Source: Caballeronia jiangsuensis (GTDB taxonomy: Bacteria; Pseudomonadota; Gammaproteobacteria; Burkholderiales; Burkholderiaceae). From it: 64,000 bases of DNA. Each line of letters starts with the position of its first letter. Within the stretch, counting starts at the first letter, position 1. The position numbers and the translations under genes were made by a program. The stretch lies in NCBI GenBank assembly GCA_000648925.1, contig JFHF01000032.1:38126-102125 (forward strand), in the 5' to 3' direction. A model generated the notes under the pieces. It ran no database searches and was not told the origin of the DNA. It saw only the letters and a program-made list of their open reading frames with translations. Below, piece after piece: positions 1 through 8,348 of the stretch.

Positions 1-8
1 ATCCGATA

Positions 9-39
9 CGGTTCAATGTATGCAAAACGCATTGAACCG
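9..39. repeat. 10-bp perfect inverted repeat past the MFS gene
   Basis: Arms CGGTTCAATG (9-18) and CATTGAACCG (30-39) flank an 11-nt loop. The repeat lies just past the stop of the leftward MFS gene, so it could fold at the 3' end of that transcript. No T-run follows on the minus strand, so a classical intrinsic terminator is not shown. The loop contains ATGCAAAA, which matches half of the palindrome at 6698-6713. Confidence 0.5.
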
Positions 40-56
40 CCGCCACCACCTCCCGA

Positions 57-1346
57 TTACACGAACTTGCGCGCGTCTGCCGCGTCCTTCTTTTCCTCGT
101 CGGTTTCGAGCGTGCGGTCCGGGCGCATCGTGAACGACAGGATGATGCCGACCGCCATCAGGATCATCGACACGGTGAACGGCAAATTCCAGTTGCCCGT
201 TCGGTCGATCAGCCAGCCGCCCACGACCGGACTGATGATGGCCGCCAGCGCCGAGCCGGAATTCATGATGCCGGATGCGGTACCCGAATGCTTCGGTGCG
301 ATATCCATCGGCACGGACCACATCGGGCCGATCGTCATCTCATTGAAGAAGAAGCCGGCCGAGAGACACACCGCCGCGAGCGTGATCGAGATGTCTGAGA
401 TCAGCATGATCGGCGCGAGCGACAGAAGCGTCAGCAGCATGCACGCGCCGACCATCACGTTGCGCGCCAGGCGCACATTCCCGCTCTTTCTCAGGATGCG
501 GTCGGTGAGTGAACCGCCGAGCCAGTCGCCGAGCACGCCGGCGAAGAACACGCCCGACGCGAACAGCGCCGACTTCCCTAGCTGCATGTGATAGCTATGC
601 AGGAAGTATTGCGGAATCCAGCCGAGAAAGAGCCACAGCACCCAGCCATAGCAGAAATACACGGCCGTGACGGGCGCCATGCGGGCTAGCAGCGTGCGCC
701 ACGGCACCGGCGCGCGTTGCTTCACGCCCGAATAAGTCGCGAGCGTCGCGCATTCGGTTTCGGTGATGCGCGGATGATCGCGCGGGTTGTCGCGGAAGTA
801 GAAGACCCACGCCAGCGCCCACAGGAAACTGATGATCCCGGTGATGATGAACGCGCCGCGCCAGCTCGTCGCGACCATCAGCCAGACGATGAGCGGCGGC
901 GCCACGGCATTACCGATACGTGATGCTGCATGCGTAATACCTTGTGCAAAACCGCGCTGGTCGGCGGGCATCCAGTTGGACATCGCCCGCGTCGCGGTCG
1001 GAAAGGTCGCGCCTTCGCCGAGTCCGAGCAGCACGCGCGCCACGATCAGCGACACGAAGCCGCCCGCGAGACCGGTCAGCACGGTGGCGCCCGCCCAGAT
1101 GATCGCGCATAGCGTGAGCGTGCGGCGCGGACCGAAACGGTCGCCCACCCATCCACCGATGATCTGGAACACAAGATACGGATACGCGAAGGCAGAAAAC
1201 ACAAAACCGACCTGCGTGTGCGAGAGGCCAAGCTCCGCGCCGAACTGGGCCGCCGCGGTGCTGACATTGACCCGGTCGATATAGGTGATGAAATACATCG
1301 CGCATAGCAGTAACAGAACGCGCGTCGTGGCTCGACGGAACATCAT
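57..1346 (-). CDS. MFS transporter, anion:cation symporter type
   Basis: A 429-residue major facilitator with about 12 hydrophobic segments. The N-terminus (YFITYIDRVNVSTAA), the loop-2 motif GGWVGDRFGPRR and a second GDWLGGSLTDRI-type loop are typical of the ACS family (galactonate, glucarate, tartrate and phthalate carriers). It probably imports an organic acid across the inner membrane by proton symport. AAGGAG precedes the tandem ATG start. It is the last gene of the leftward operon that starts at 6674, so its substrate is probably the acid metabolised by the upstream enzymes. The substrate cannot be read from the sequence. Confidence 0.93.
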   Translation of the reverse strand: MMFRRATTRVLLLLCAMYFITYIDRVNVSTAAAQFGAELGLSHTQVGFVFSAFAYPYLVFQIIGGWVGDRFGPRRTLTLCAIIWAGATVLTGLAGGFVSLIVARVLLGLGEGATFPTATRAMSNWMPADQRGFAQGITHAASRIGNAVAPPLIVWLMVATSWRGAFIITGIISFLWALAWVFYFRDNPRDHPRITETECATLATYSGVKQRAPVPWRTLLARMAPVTAVYFCYGWVLWLFLGWIPQYFLHSYHMQLGKSALFASGVFFAGVLGDWLGGSLTDRILRKSGNVRLARNVMVGACMLLTLLSLAPIMLISDISITLAAVCLSAGFFFNEMTIGPMWSVPMDIAPKHSGTASGIMNSGSALAAIISPVVGGWLIDRTGNWNLPFTVSMILMAVGIILSFTMRPDRTLETDEEKKDAADARKFV

Positions 1347-1599
1347 CGTCTCCTTGTTGGCCGCGTGCGTGCGCGCGACGCCTTCGCTTTTCGAAAGGCG
1401 CCCGATGTCACGGCATGCGGAACTTCGCGTGGTACGTCGGATGAGGACAGCGGCTCGATATGAGCCCGCTTATTGCGTTCTGCGGCGCAGCTTGCGAATG
1501 CGTGGTTTGCGCGGTGATGTCATCGCTTGTCTCCTGGGTCGCGGCTCGTTTGCTGTCCGCTGTTTTGCTTCGGTGAATGAAACTCTGGTCCTGCCGTCG

Positions 1600-4500
1600 T
1601 CAATCCTTTGCGTCGAGCGCCATCGCCAGAACGCGTGCGACATGCAGCGCTTCTCTTTGCGCACCGTCCGCGATCTGATGACGGCAGCTCGTCCCGTCCG
1701 CCACGATCAGGGCATCAGGTGCCGCACGCACGGTCGGCAATAGCGACAGTTCCGCCATCGCCTGCGACGCGGCGTAGTGCTCCGCTTCATAGCCAAAGCT
1801 GCCCGCCATGCCGCAGCATGACGATTCGATCGTCTTCACTTCGAGCCCCGGAATCCAGCCGAGCACTTTCTCGACGGGGCGCACGGCATCGAATGCCTTT
1901 TGATGGCAATGGCCATGCAGCAACGCTTTCGATCGATCCAGCGCCTTGAGCTTCGGCCGCAAGCGCCCTGCCGCCTCTTCGCGCACGAGGAACTCCTCGA
2001 ACAGAAACGACACGCGCGCGAGGTCGCGAGCGCTATCGCCATAGCCGTATCCGAGAAACTCGTCGCGCAACGAGAGCAGGCACGACGGTTCCAGTCCGAC
2101 GATCGCCACGCCACGTTCGACATACGGCATGAGCGCATCGAGCGCGCGGCGCGCTTCGGCCTTCGCTTCATCGACGAGACCCGCCGAGAGGAACGTGCGT
2201 CCGCAACACAGCGGCCGCTCGCCCGCCTTGATGTTCAGATGAACCGTGTAGCCGGCCGATTCGAGCACGCGCTTTGCGGCCCGCGCGTTCTCCGGCTCCA
2301 TGTAGTTGTTGAAGGTATCGACGAAGAGCAGGACTTCGTTAGTCGCAGATGCCACCGGTTTGCTGGCCGCATCGGTGAGGAAGGGCTTCGCAAAGCGCGG
2401 GAGCATTCGCTCCGGCGCGAGGCCGAGCCTGGACTTGAGCCAGCGTGCAACGCCCGGCATATTCGCTTCGAACGCGTTCGACAGCGCCGGCATGCGGCTC
2501 GCATACGGCGCATAGCGCGGCAGGAACGCAATCAATCGCTCGCGCAGGCGCAGGCCATGACGCTCGGTCCACGCGGCGCGCGCCTCGATCTTGATGCGCG
2601 CCATATCGACGCCTGTCGGGCAATCACGCTTGCAACCTTTGCACGACACGCACAGATCGAGCACATCCTTCACATCCTGACTCGCGAGCCCGTCATCGCC
2701 CAACTGTCCCGACAGCGCGAGCCGCAACGTGTTCGCACGGCCGCGCGTGAGATGCTGCTCGTCCTTCGTGATGCGATAGCTCGGGCACATCGTGCCCGCA
2801 TCGAACTTGCGGCAATGACCGTTGTTGTTGCACATCTCGACCGCTTTCGCGAGTCCGCCCGACAGATCGCCGCCCGACCCCGCCGCACCCTCTTCGCCCG
2901 TCGATGGATCACGCGTCACGTTCCATGCGGACCAGTCGAGCCGCGGCGTCATCGCGCGCTCGCGATAAGAAGGCGGAAAGCGGAAGTTGCGCGCATCGTC
3001 CATCTTCGGCGGAGCGACGATTCGATCCGGGCTCAAGCGGTTCTCCGGATCGAAGAGCTGCTTGATCTCGCGAAAGGCCTGATTGATACGCGGGCCGTAT
3101 TGCCACGCAACCCATTCGCCGCGACACAGGCCGTCGCCGTGTTCGCCCGAGAATGCGCCCTTGTATTCGCGCACCATCGCCGCGGCCTCTTCCGCGATCG
3201 CGCGCATTTTGATGGCCCCGTCGCGGCGCATGTCGAGAATCGGCCTCACATGCAGCGTGCCGACGCTCGCATGCGCATACCACGTACCTTCGGTTCCGTG
3301 CTGCCTGAAGACTTCGGTCAGCCGGCTCGTGTACTCGGCCAGATGTTCGAGCGGCACCGCGCAATCCTCGATGAAGGACACCGGCTTGCCGTCGCCCTTC
3401 ATGCTCATCATGATGTTGAGACCCGCCTTGCGCACTTCCCACAGCGCTTTTTGCGGACCCGCATCGGGCATCTGCACGACCGAGCCGGGCAAGCCGAGAT
3501 CGCTCATCAGTTCGACGAGTTGCGCGAGCTTCGCGACTTGGACATCGTGATCCGCGCCCGCGAACTCGACGAGCAGGATCGCTTTCGGCTCGCCGACCAA
3601 AGCCTTTTCGATCACGGGACGGAAGGCGGGATTCGACATCGCGAGATCGATCATCGTGCGATCGACGAGTTCCACCGCGACCGGTCCGAGCTTCACGATG
3701 TGCTGCGTCATGTCCATCGCATCGTAGAAGCTCGGGAAGTTCACTACGCCGAGCGTCTTGTGCGCGGGCAGCGGCGCGAGCTTCAACGTCAGTTGACGGC
3801 TGAACGCAAGCGTGCCTTCCGAACCGACAAGCAGATTCGCGAGATTCGGCTCGCCGTCGGCGCTGAAAGCGAGCGGGCTCTGGCAATCGAAGAGATCGAG
3901 GTTGTAGCCTGCGACGCGCCGGAGCACCTTGGGGATGTGCTCGCGCATTTCCTGCTGCTCGCGCAGCGCGATACCACGCACGCCGTCGACGAGATCGCGC
4001 ATACGTGCATCGTTCGTCATGGTCGAGAGCTTGCCGAAGCGCGCTTCGTGACCATCGGCGAGGATCGCGTCGATCGCATCGACGTTATGCACCATGATCC
4101 CGTATTCCATCGAGCGCGAGCCGCACGAGTTGTTGCCCGCCATGCCGCCAATCGTGCATTGCGCACTCGTCGAAACGTCCACCGGGAACCACAAACCGTG
4201 CGGCCTGAGCCACGCGTTCAGATGATCGAGCACGACGCCCGGTTCGACCGTGACCGTGCGTGCATCCTTGTCGAAATGAACGATGTTGTTGAGCCACTTC
4301 GTCGTGTCGATGACGAGCGCCTCGCCGACCGTCTGCCCGCACTGGCTCGTGCCCGCGCCGCGCGCGAGCACGTTCGCGTGGCTGTCGCGCGCAATCTGCA
4401 ATGCAAGGCGCAAATCGTCCTGATCCTTCGGCACGACGACGCCGAGCGGCATGATCTGATAGATCGACGCATCGGTGGCGTAGCGCCCGCGCGATGCGCG

Positions 4501-4638
4501 ATCGAACATCACATCGCCTTTCAGCTCGCGTTGCAGTCGCGCCTGCAGCGGCGTCGGCGTGGACCCGGTCCGCGCACGCGCGGAAGCGGGCATCAAATGA
4601 ATCGGCTTGACGAGCCGGTCTGTAGGGGAATTGAGCAT
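1600..4638 (-). CDS. FAD/4Fe-4S 2-hydroxyacid dehydrogenase (YdiJ/GlpC-like fusion)
   Basis: A 1012-residue fusion. Residues ~60-290 are a FAD-binding type 4 domain (RGAGTSQCGQT), followed by a FAD-oxidase C domain to ~560. Two ferredoxin-type clusters sit near ~602 (CNNNGHC...CPSY) and ~663 (CVSCKGCKRDCP). Two CCG motifs near 810 (CCGRTF) and 940 (CCGMAG) form the heterodisulfide-reductase-like tail. This architecture is the YdiJ / D-lactate and D-2-hydroxyglutarate dehydrogenase group, which oxidises a 2-hydroxyacid and passes electrons to the respiratory chain. The gene lies inside the aminotransferase-hydratase-MFS operon. Glycolate, D-lactate or another D-hydroxyacid are all possible substrates. 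Confidence 0.92.
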   Translation of the reverse strand: MLNSPTDRLVKPIHLMPASARARTGSTPTPLQARLQRELKGDVMFDRASRGRYATDASIYQIMPLGVVVPKDQDDLRLALQIARDSHANVLARGAGTSQCGQTVGEALVIDTTKWLNNIVHFDKDARTVTVEPGVVLDHLNAWLRPHGLWFPVDVSTSAQCTIGGMAGNNSCGSRSMEYGIMVHNVDAIDAILADGHEARFGKLSTMTNDARMRDLVDGVRGIALREQQEMREHIPKVLRRVAGYNLDLFDCQSPLAFSADGEPNLANLLVGSEGTLAFSRQLTLKLAPLPAHKTLGVVNFPSFYDAMDMTQHIVKLGPVAVELVDRTMIDLAMSNPAFRPVIEKALVGEPKAILLVEFAGADHDVQVAKLAQLVELMSDLGLPGSVVQMPDAGPQKALWEVRKAGLNIMMSMKGDGKPVSFIEDCAVPLEHLAEYTSRLTEVFRQHGTEGTWYAHASVGTLHVRPILDMRRDGAIKMRAIAEEAAAMVREYKGAFSGEHGDGLCRGEWVAWQYGPRINQAFREIKQLFDPENRLSPDRIVAPPKMDDARNFRFPPSYRERAMTPRLDWSAWNVTRDPSTGEEGAAGSGGDLSGGLAKAVEMCNNNGHCRKFDAGTMCPSYRITKDEQHLTRGRANTLRLALSGQLGDDGLASQDVKDVLDLCVSCKGCKRDCPTGVDMARIKIEARAAWTERHGLRLRERLIAFLPRYAPYASRMPALSNAFEANMPGVARWLKSRLGLAPERMLPRFAKPFLTDAASKPVASATNEVLLFVDTFNNYMEPENARAAKRVLESAGYTVHLNIKAGERPLCCGRTFLSAGLVDEAKAEARRALDALMPYVERGVAIVGLEPSCLLSLRDEFLGYGYGDSARDLARVSFLFEEFLVREEAAGRLRPKLKALDRSKALLHGHCHQKAFDAVRPVEKVLGWIPGLEVKTIESSCCGMAGSFGYEAEHYAASQAMAELSLLPTVRAAPDALIVADGTSCRHQIADGAQREALHVARVLAMALDAKD

Positions 4639-4692
4639 CGTCGCTGTCGGTGAGTGCCAGAGCGCTGTGCGGTTCGTGGCCTTATGAATGCG

Positions 4693-5457
4693 TTATGAGA
4701 AATGCAATTCGACGGCGGGCAAGCCTTCGATGCTGCCCACAGCCGTGCCGGGCGCATCGGGGAATGCGAGGCCCGTGTACGAGCCCGCCGTGAGCAAGGT
4801 GCCGCGCTCGACGGCAAGCCCGCGCGACACGCTGTGGTTCACCGTCCAGGCAAGCAGGCGACGCGGGTCGCCCGCAGGGTTCGCGGGAGCGCCCTGGAAG
4901 AGCGGCGCGCCGCCGAAGGTGAACGTCATCGCGGGCGACACGAAGGGAAACGCCGCGTCGTAGGGCACGCCATCGCCCACGATCAACGCGCCATGATTCT
5001 GCAGGTCGGCGAGCTGCCAGGACTTCTCGACATCGGGCCACGCGGCGAAACGGCTCGCCACGACTTCGATCGCGGCATGCACCGACTCGATCGCGGCAAA
5101 TACGTCTTCATCGCTATGGGGACCGCTGCCCGCCTCGAAGCGCCGGCCGAGCCTGAACGCGACTTCGAGTTCCAGCCCGGCCTTGCCGAATGCATGCATC
5201 GAGAGATGCGCGCCGGAATCATGCATGCCATCGGCAGGAAGCGGCGCGCCCTGAATCGGGCCATCGTGCGATTTCGCGCCGACCTTCCATCCGCCGATGT
5301 CCGCGTTCAGCGCACGCAACGTCGCTTCCTGCGCGGCGTAGGCTTCATCGGCGTTCTGCGGACGCGCGCCTTCCGGCAACACGTCGAGCTTCGCCCGATG
5401 CGCGCGGGCCTCGACAAAAAGCCGTGCGAGCGCATCGGCGTCGAACATGGCGCTCAT
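4693..5457 (-). CDS. FAA-family hydratase (2-keto-4-pentenoate hydratase-like)
   Basis: A 254-residue protein of the fumarylacetoacetate hydrolase superfamily, closest in layout to 2-keto-4-pentenoate hydratase / 4-oxalocrotonate decarboxylase (MhpD type). Visible elements are GGWKVGAKS near residue 50, the metal-ligand region LELEVAFRLGR and the C-terminal GSYTGLAFPDAPGT segment. These enzymes use Mg2+/Mn2+ to hydrate or decarboxylate 2-keto acids. The ATG at 5457 was chosen because it overlaps the upstream aminotransferase stop by 4 bp (ATGA), which indicates translational coupling. The natural substrate is unknown. Confidence 0.9.
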   Translation of the reverse strand: MSAMFDADALARLFVEARAHRAKLDVLPEGARPQNADEAYAAQEATLRALNADIGGWKVGAKSHDGPIQGAPLPADGMHDSGAHLSMHAFGKAGLELEVAFRLGRRFEAGSGPHSDEDVFAAIESVHAAIEVVASRFAAWPDVEKSWQLADLQNHGALIVGDGVPYDAAFPFVSPAMTFTFGGAPLFQGAPANPAGDPRRLLAWTVNHSVSRGLAVERGTLLTAGSYTGLAFPDAPGTAVGSIEGLPAVELHFS

Positions 5458-6674
5458 GCTGCCGCCTTCAGCGTGGGCTTCGCGACGTGGCTCGTCAGAT
5501 AGTCCATCGCCGCCGCGACACCGCTGCCCTTCAGTTCGATACCCGCGAGCCTCAATCCCATCTCGCAGCCGGAGAGCGCGGCCATCAGCGTGAGATCGTT
5601 GCAATCGCCGAGATGGCCGATCCGGAACATGCGTCCCTTCACCTTGCCGAGGCCCGTGCCGAGCGACATGTCGAAGTGTTCGTAGATGAGCTTGCGCACC
5701 GCATCGGCATCGACGCCTTCGGGCGTCATCACGCCCGTCAGCACCGGCGAATACACGGCGGGATCGGCGCATTGAATCTCGAGTCCCCATGCGGTGACCG
5801 CCGAGCGGCACGCGGCCGCGAGCCGTTGATGGCGAGCGAACACGTTATCGAGCCCTTCGTCGAGGAGCATGTCGAGCGCTTCCGAAAGCGCGTAGAGCAG
5901 GTTCGTGTTCGGCGTGTAAGGCCAGTAACCCTGCTTGTTCATCTCGATGATCTCGGTCCAGTCCCAGAACGCACGCGGCAGCGTGGCGCGTTTCGACGCC
6001 TCGCGCGCCTTCTCCGATACCGCGTTGAAGCTGATTCCAGGCGGCAGCATCAAGCCTTTCTGCGACCCGGAGACCGTCACGTCCACGCCCCATTCGTCGT
6101 GACGATAATCCGCCGACGCGAGACCCGAGATCGTGTCCACCATCAGCAGCGCAGGATGCTTCGCGGCGTCGATGGCGTGCCGCACGGCGGCGATATCGGA
6201 CGTCACGCCCGTCGACGTTTCGTTATGCACCACGCATACGGCCTTGATCACGCCCTGCGTGTCTTCGCGCAAGCGCTTCTCGATCATGTCGGCCTGCACG
6301 CCGCGCCGCCATCCGTCGATGCCGGGCAAACCCAGAAACTCCGGCTTGAGCCCGAGGTTCTCGGCCATCTTCTTCCACAGCGTCGCGAAGTGGCCCGTCT
6401 CGTACATCAGTACCGTGTCGCCGGAACTCAGCGTGTTGCAGAGTGCCGCCTCCCATGCGCCCGTGCCCGATGCCGGATAGATCACCACCGGCTGAATCGT
6501 CTTGAAGACCTCCTTGATGCCGTCGAGCACCTTCAATCCCAGCGCGCCGAATTCGGGGCCGCGATGATCGATCGTCGGATAGCTCATTGCACGCAGAATC
6601 CGATCGGGGACCGGACTCGGTCCAGGAATCTGCAGAAAGTGACGGCCAGCAGGATGGAAGTCGAGCTTGAACAT
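5454..6674 (-). CDS. Class V aminotransferase (serine/alanine-glyoxylate type)
   Basis: A 406-residue PLP enzyme of fold type I, class V. The N-terminal IPGPSPVPDRI and SASGTG-like loop (YPASGTGAWE, ~67-75) plus Lys206 in SGSQKGLM mark the serine-glyoxylate/alanine-glyoxylate aminotransferase group. Such enzymes move an amino group between an amino acid and glyoxylate or a related keto acid. It is the first gene of the operon. The start at 6674 was chosen because the reading frame upstream lacks conserved sequence and runs into the promoter region. A GntR-like palindrome lies 24 bp upstream. Phosphonate- or hydroxyaspartate-related activity is not excluded. Confidence 0.93.
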   Translation of the reverse strand: MFKLDFHPAGRHFLQIPGPSPVPDRILRAMSYPTIDHRGPEFGALGLKVLDGIKEVFKTIQPVVIYPASGTGAWEAALCNTLSSGDTVLMYETGHFATLWKKMAENLGLKPEFLGLPGIDGWRRGVQADMIEKRLREDTQGVIKAVCVVHNETSTGVTSDIAAVRHAIDAAKHPALLMVDTISGLASADYRHDEWGVDVTVSGSQKGLMLPPGISFNAVSEKAREASKRATLPRAFWDWTEIIEMNKQGYWPYTPNTNLLYALSEALDMLLDEGLDNVFARHQRLAAACRSAVTAWGLEIQCADPAVYSPVLTGVMTPEGVDADAVRKLIYEHFDMSLGTGLGKVKGRMFRIGHLGDCNDLTLMAALSGCEMGLRLAGIELKGSGVAAAMDYLTSHVAKPTLKAAA

Positions 6675-6697
6675 GAGTCCGCGTCCTCTTAAATGTA

Positions 6698-6713
6698 ATT
6701 TTGCATGCAAAAT
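6698..6713. promoter_or_regulatory. Candidate GntR operator (16-bp palindrome)
   Basis: ATTTTGCATGCAAAAT is a perfect 16-bp palindrome in the divergent intergenic region, 24 bp upstream of the aminotransferase start. A FadR-type GntR regulator is encoded divergently from 6839. The half-site TGCAAAAT recurs at 6840-6847 across the regulator's own start codon. This is inferred as an operator from position and symmetry. Confidence 0.6.
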
Positions 6714-6838
6714 ACAATAACGCAGGGATCGCGACGCGTAAAGGAATACATAGGCCGAACGGCCTAGGGATAACCCGCTGGCGGTTTTTTCCGCTTGCGC
6801 TGGGTTAAAATTGCCGCAAATGGAATCAGAGGTATTGA

Positions 6839-7588
6839 ATGCAAAATCCTGATTTTCCGGAAACGCACGTTTCCTCGTCACTGCCGAAGGTCGAGCGGCT
6901 GCGCCTGCACGACACCGTCGTCGATCACTTGCGCGGCTTCATCGTCGAGGGCTTGCTCGCGCCGGGCGTGAAGCTCAACGAACGCAAGTTATGCGAGACG
7001 CTCGGCATTTCGCGCACGCCGCTTCGCGAGGCGCTGAAGGTGCTGGCCGCCGAAGGCCTGATCGAGATTTCGCCGAACCGGGGCGCGTCGGTATCGCAGA
7101 TGAGCGAGTTCGAGATTCGCGAGATGTTCGAATTGATGAGCGGGCTGGAAGCGTTTTCGGGTGAACTGGCGTGCGAGCGCATCACGCCGCTGGAGATCGC
7201 GGAGATCAAGGCGCTGCATTACGCGATGCTCGCGTGCCGCGCGCAGAACGACCTCTCGGGCTATTACAGCCGCAACCAGGCCATTCACGACAAGATCAAC
7301 GAAGCCGCGCGCAATACCGCCTTGCGTCAGACCTATGTGTCGATCAATCGGCGTCTGATGGCGCTGCGTTTTCGTTCGAACTTCCAGACGCCGAAGTGGG
7401 ACAGCGCCATTCGCGATCACGAAGAGATGATCGAGGCGCTCGAGACTCGCGACGGCAGGCGCATGGGCGAGATCCTGCGCAAGCACTTGCTGTCCAAGCG
7501 CGACGCGGTTCTCGCCGAGCGCACGCTGACGACGGTGAAGCCCGCGTCGCAGAAAAAGCGTGCGACGAACAAAGTCGACGGTGGATGA
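6839..7588 (+). CDS. GntR-family regulator, FadR/FCD subfamily
   Basis: A 249-residue regulator. Residues ~18-85 form the winged helix-turn-helix (LNERKLCETLGISRTPLREALKVLAAEGL). The C-terminal part is an all-helical FCD ligand-binding domain whose His/Asp metal-type positions include the NQAIHDKINEAA segment. It probably represses the divergent hydroxyacid operon and is released by a carboxylic-acid ligand. The candidate operators at 6698-6713 and over its own start codon suggest dual control, including autoregulation. The tail is Lys/Arg-rich. Confidence 0.94.
   Translation: MQNPDFPETHVSSSLPKVERLRLHDTVVDHLRGFIVEGLLAPGVKLNERKLCETLGISRTPLREALKVLAAEGLIEISPNRGASVSQMSEFEIREMFELMSGLEAFSGELACERITPLEIAEIKALHYAMLACRAQNDLSGYYSRNQAIHDKINEAARNTALRQTYVSINRRLMALRFRSNFQTPKWDSAIRDHEEMIEALETRDGRRMGEILRKHLLSKRDAVLAERTLTTVKPASQKKRATNKVDGG
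6843..6856. promoter_or_regulatory. Second GntR-like inverted repeat over the gntR start
   Basis: AAAATC-CT-GATTTT is a short inverted repeat in the first codons of the GntR gene. It overlaps the half-site TGCAAAAT that is also found in the operator at 6698-6713. It could be an autoregulatory site but may also be fortuitous coding sequence. Confidence 0.3.
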
Positions 7589-7678
7589 GCGCTAGAGAAT
7601 AGAACGGTCACGCGATTTCTCGGAAGATGGGATACGATACCGGCCCAGGGCCGCCAGAGCCTTCTATCGGGGAAAACG

Positions 7679-8041
7679 TTGATCAGAATTCGAGGGGCAT
7701 GCATCGCGCTCGGCGTGGTGCTCGTCATCACGGGCATCACCTTCTATCACTCTTCGGACTTCGACAATGCGCAGGCCGCAATGGACCGCCAGACTGTCGA
7801 CTGCCTCACGCGCGAACTCACGCGTGACGAGAAAGTCCGCATCGCCCGACTGACCGCGGTGCACGACCGCGAAGGGCTTCGTCCCATCTACAGTGATGTC
7901 CTCGCGCGCTGCGTCGTGCGTTCCGATCAATGGGACCGCCGTCCGCAACTGGTCACGAGCGCGCGACAGACCCTATCTCAAGACCCAGAATTCAGACAGA
8001 TGCTGAACGCGAGCACGATGGAACTCGCGCGGCGTCAGTGA
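7679..8041 (+). CDS. Small membrane-anchored protein of unknown function
   Basis: A 120-residue protein not recognised as any family. It starts with one hydrophobic segment (~6-22, IALGVVLVITGITFY), then a charged, mostly helical periplasmic-type domain with two Cys (residues ~42 and ~77) that could pair. No ATG fits; a TTG preceded by GGGGAAAA is used, with in-frame GTG codons inside the hydrophobic segment as alternatives. It lies 90 bp after the GntR gene and may be independently expressed. Confidence 0.7.
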   Translation: MIRIRGACIALGVVLVITGITFYHSSDFDNAQAAMDRQTVDCLTRELTRDEKVRIARLTAVHDREGLRPIYSDVLARCVVRSDQWDRRPQLVTSARQTLSQDPEFRQMLNASTMELARRQ

Positions 8042-8054
8042 TCGCGCGCATCGA

Positions 8055-8222
8055 TCAGGCCGTCAGCCCGCTGCCCGTGCCGAGCTGAACCTCGGCGCGC
8101 GTGCTCGCCGCATGCGCACTGAGCACGGCGATTTCATGCTGCGTGTAATGCGTGACCGGTGCGATGGCCGCGAGCGCGGCGGTGATGACGATGGCGGTGA
8201 TGCTGATCGAGATGGCGTTCAT
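8055..8222 (-). CDS. Small hydrophobic protein, 55 residues
   Basis: A 55-residue protein starting at the ATG at 8222, which is preceded by a strong ribosome site (AAAGGAGCC, good spacing). The first 22 residues are hydrophobic (ISITAIVITAALAAIAP), either a signal peptide or a single membrane segment. The rest is polar with an exposed Gly-rich end. It resembles the short DUF4148-like exported proteins common in Burkholderia, but the match is not strong enough to name it. It converges with the preceding small protein. Confidence 0.6.
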   Translation of the reverse strand: MNAISISITAIVITAALAAIAPVTHYTQHEIAVLSAHAASTRAEVQLGTGSGLTA

Positions 8223-8348
8223 GTTCGGCTCCTTTGGCTGTTGTCGCTGAATCGTTGCTGTCGATGTGAGGCATTGTGGTCGCCGAAAGTTAGCGAAGAG
8301 TGAGCATCGGCGCGCGGCGATCATGCAGGCCGCCGGAGTAAGATCGGC

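Noticed and set aside
1900..4653. A 917-codon plus-strand frame opposite the FAD/4Fe-4S dehydrogenase
   Set aside because: It is the antisense shadow of a clearly conserved gene; its translation is Arg/His-rich with no domain, as expected in GC-rich DNA.
6775..6790. CCGC-TG-GCGG followed by six T, resembling a terminator
   Set aside because: The loop is only two bases and no transcript ends there; it lies in the divergent promoter of the GntR gene.
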